From NCBI GenBank assembly GCA_030042885.1, contig JASHYW010000053.1, positions 1 through 6,435 of the forward strand: 6,435 bases of DNA, given 5' to 3'. Under the pieces are notes generated by a model. It was not told the DNA's origin, did no database searches, and saw only the letters and a list, made by a program, of their open reading frames with translations. Source of the stretch: Streptosporangiaceae bacterium (GTDB taxonomy: Bacteria; Actinomycetota; Actinomycetes; Streptosporangiales; Streptosporangiaceae). A program made the translations under genes and the position numbers. Of this stretch, positions 5,485 to 6,435 are shown piece after piece; within the stretch, counting starts at the first letter, position 1, and every line of letters begins with the position of its first letter.

Positions 5485-5924
5485 TCAGGCTCGGGTCGCT
5501 GGCCGGCTACCCGTTCGAGGGACCACGGCTGCTGGCCGGCTGGACGCCGCCAGCCACGGCGGCCGTGTACGCGATCGCGTACAGGCCGGAACCCGACGCC
5601 AAGCCAGACCGGTACGCGGTCATCTACGTGGGCCATGCCGACGACCTGGCGGCCGAGCGGTTCCCGTTCCAGCACCCACGTGCAAGCTGCTGGGTCAGGC
5701 GCGCGGGGTCGAAGTGGAAGGTCTACGTCTGCACCTACGAGGTCCCGGGCGGCAGCCGGGCGCACCGGGAGCAGATCGCCAGGGAGCTGACCGCGATCTA
5801 CCGGCCGCGGTGCAACGACCAGCAGTACGATCAGGCCTGGAAGGACCAGTGGATCGGCGAGACCACCGCGTCCGCACCCGGGCTGGCCAAAGACCCGGTT
5901 CGCCCTGAGACGCCGCCCGGCTAG
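5481..5924 (+). CDS. GIY-YIG-superfamily-like protein, last gene of MoxR-VWA operon
   Basis: This 147-residue protein carries, in order, the landmarks of the GIY-YIG nuclease fold: AVYAI (28-32, Y30), IYVGHADDL (48-56, Y49 and G51), R60, H65, a KWKVYVCTYEV strand (78-88), and RELTAIYRPRCN (101-112) with E102 and N112. In the family the two tyrosines, the arginine, the glutamate (metal ligand) and the C-terminal asparagine are active-site or structural positions, so nuclease activity is possible. The first motif is AVY rather than GIY, the second YVG rather than YIG, and the spacing between them (19 residues) is longer than in the UvrC or homing types. About 35 C-terminal residues are probably disordered (rich in P, G and charged residues). 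No extra DNA-binding domain is visible. It starts by ATGA overlap with the 92-residue gene, and GAGG lies about 10 bases upstream. The stop is TAG 5922-5924. The assignment rests on motif order, not on a search. Confidence 0.8.
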   Translation: MIRLGSLAGYPFEGPRLLAGWTPPATAAVYAIAYRPEPDAKPDRYAVIYVGHADDLAAERFPFQHPRASCWVRRAGSKWKVYVCTYEVPGGSRAHREQIARELTAIYRPRCNDQQYDQAWKDQWIGETTASAPGLAKDPVRPETPPG

Positions 5925-5925
5925 G

Positions 5926-6288
5926 TCAGGACCCGGAGCGGAAGCCGACCGCTTCGAGCAGGCGCGAGCGGCGGGTCCCGGAGGCCGGCCGCGCCGGCTC
6001 GGGGACCGCGGGCGGCTCGGGCCTGGGGGTGACGCCGGCCACGATGTCCTCGGCCATCCCGTACAGCAAGGGCAGCGCGCCGGCCACCACGCCGCCGGTC
6101 TCGTTGATGTGCTCCACCCCCGGCCGGATGAGCTTGGCGTGGCCCACGATGTCCTGGACAGTGTCCGCGCACTCCTCCAGGTTTCCGGCGATGCGGGCGA
6201 GCAGGGTGCCGACCCAGAACAGGTAGAATGCCAGGCCCGCGATCAGCAGCACGATATCGATGACGGTGAAGACGACGAGGCCTGTCAT
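5926..6288 (-). CDS. Small single-TM membrane protein, hypothetical
   Basis: The protein has 120 residues. Residues 4-30 (LVVFTVIDIVLLIAGLAFYLFW and onward) form one TM helix at the N-terminus. A long amphipathic helical region follows (about 28-84, including LARIAGNLEECADTVQDIV), then a proline-rich linker (86-102, RPEPPAVPEPARP) and a basic C-terminus (RRSRLLEAVGFRSG). The architecture resembles DUF948-like one-TM proteins with a membrane-proximal helical stalk, but I cannot assign a family. ATG at 6288 is preceded by GAAGGT (complement of 6295-6300) at a 6-base spacing. The start overlaps the stop of the upstream minus-strand gene (ATGA), so the two form an operon. Its TGA (5926-5928) is separated by one base from the stop of the GIY-YIG-like gene on the other strand. 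Confidence 0.75.
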   Translation of the reverse strand: MTGLVVFTVIDIVLLIAGLAFYLFWVGTLLARIAGNLEECADTVQDIVGHAKLIRPGVEHINETGGVVAGALPLLYGMAEDIVAGVTPRPEPPAVPEPARPASGTRRSRLLEAVGFRSGS

Positions 6289-6435
6289 GATTTCACCTTC
6301 CCGAGCACGCGGCCTAGGAACAGGTGGTGCTGCAGGCCCTCGGCCAGGACCGCCTCCACGCCGTCGGCGACCTGCGGGATCAGCACGGTGTCGGCGGTGT
6401 TGGCCGCCGCCGCCTTGAGCGTGTCCCTGACGGCG
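6285..6435 (-). CDS. C-terminal fragment of a hypothetical protein (5' end outside window)
   Basis: Reading the minus strand from the right edge gives an open frame of 49 codons ending in TGA at 6285-6287. The visible end includes DTLKAAAANTADTVLIPQV and ends LGRVLGKVKS. The stop overlaps the ATG of the one-TM protein by ATGA, and the ribosome-binding site for that gene lies inside this one. Amphipathic helix and no TM segment in the visible part. The family is not recognisable from 49 residues; coupling suggests a partner of the membrane protein. Confidence 0.6.
   Translation of the reverse strand, partial: AVRDTLKAAAANTADTVLIPQVADGVEAVLAEGLQHHLFLGRVLGKVKS

Noticed and set aside
5498..5541. 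11-bp direct repeat GCTGGCCGGCT (5498-5508 and 5531-5541)
   Set aside because: It lies within coding sequence, encodes similar LAG-containing peptides in the same frame, and is built from GC-rich common codons; chance is sufficient.

Overview
The window is GC-rich throughout, uses G/C in almost every third codon position, and starts several genes with GTG. This points to an actinomycete. An isochorismate synthase implies the classical (Men) menaquinone route. Streptomyces generally uses the futalosine route, so a Pseudonocardiales-like or other non-Streptomyces actinomycete is plausible; that is inference from one gene. I see no tRNA, rRNA, CRISPR array, transposase or phage gene, and composition looks uniform.

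Left part (1-2317, + strand): the C-terminal half of an MMPL/RND-type membrane transporter runs in from the left edge. A 43-base gap holding a plausible -10 box follows, then a full-length isochorismate synthase (menF). Middle (2318-2945): the gap after menF is dense with inverted and direct repeats, including mutually exclusive hairpins and three copies of a TTTGRRTAACGC-like motif. A minus-strand TfoX N-terminal-domain protein follows, then a divergent control region. That region carries a hairpin set over the tfoX-like leader and a perfect 8+8 palindrome at the expected -35 position of the rightward operon.

Right part (2946-5924, + strand): a tight five-gene run made of an 84-residue acidic protein, a MoxR-family AAA+ ATPase, a VWA (CoxE-like) protein with an intact MIDAS, a 92-residue alpha/beta protein and a 147-residue protein that keeps the signature residues of the GIY-YIG nuclease superfamily. 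Genes abut, overlap or lie 15 bases apart, so they are probably co-transcribed and translationally coupled. MoxR plus VWA pairs usually act as chaperone-like machines that remodel or load a cofactor into a partner. Here no metalloenzyme is visible; the neighbours are a small protein and a GIY-YIG-like protein. This is the most interesting content of the window.

Right edge (5926-6435, - strand): a one-TM protein of 120 residues and the tail of an upstream partner overlap by ATGA and converge on the operon, with a single base between the two stop codons.
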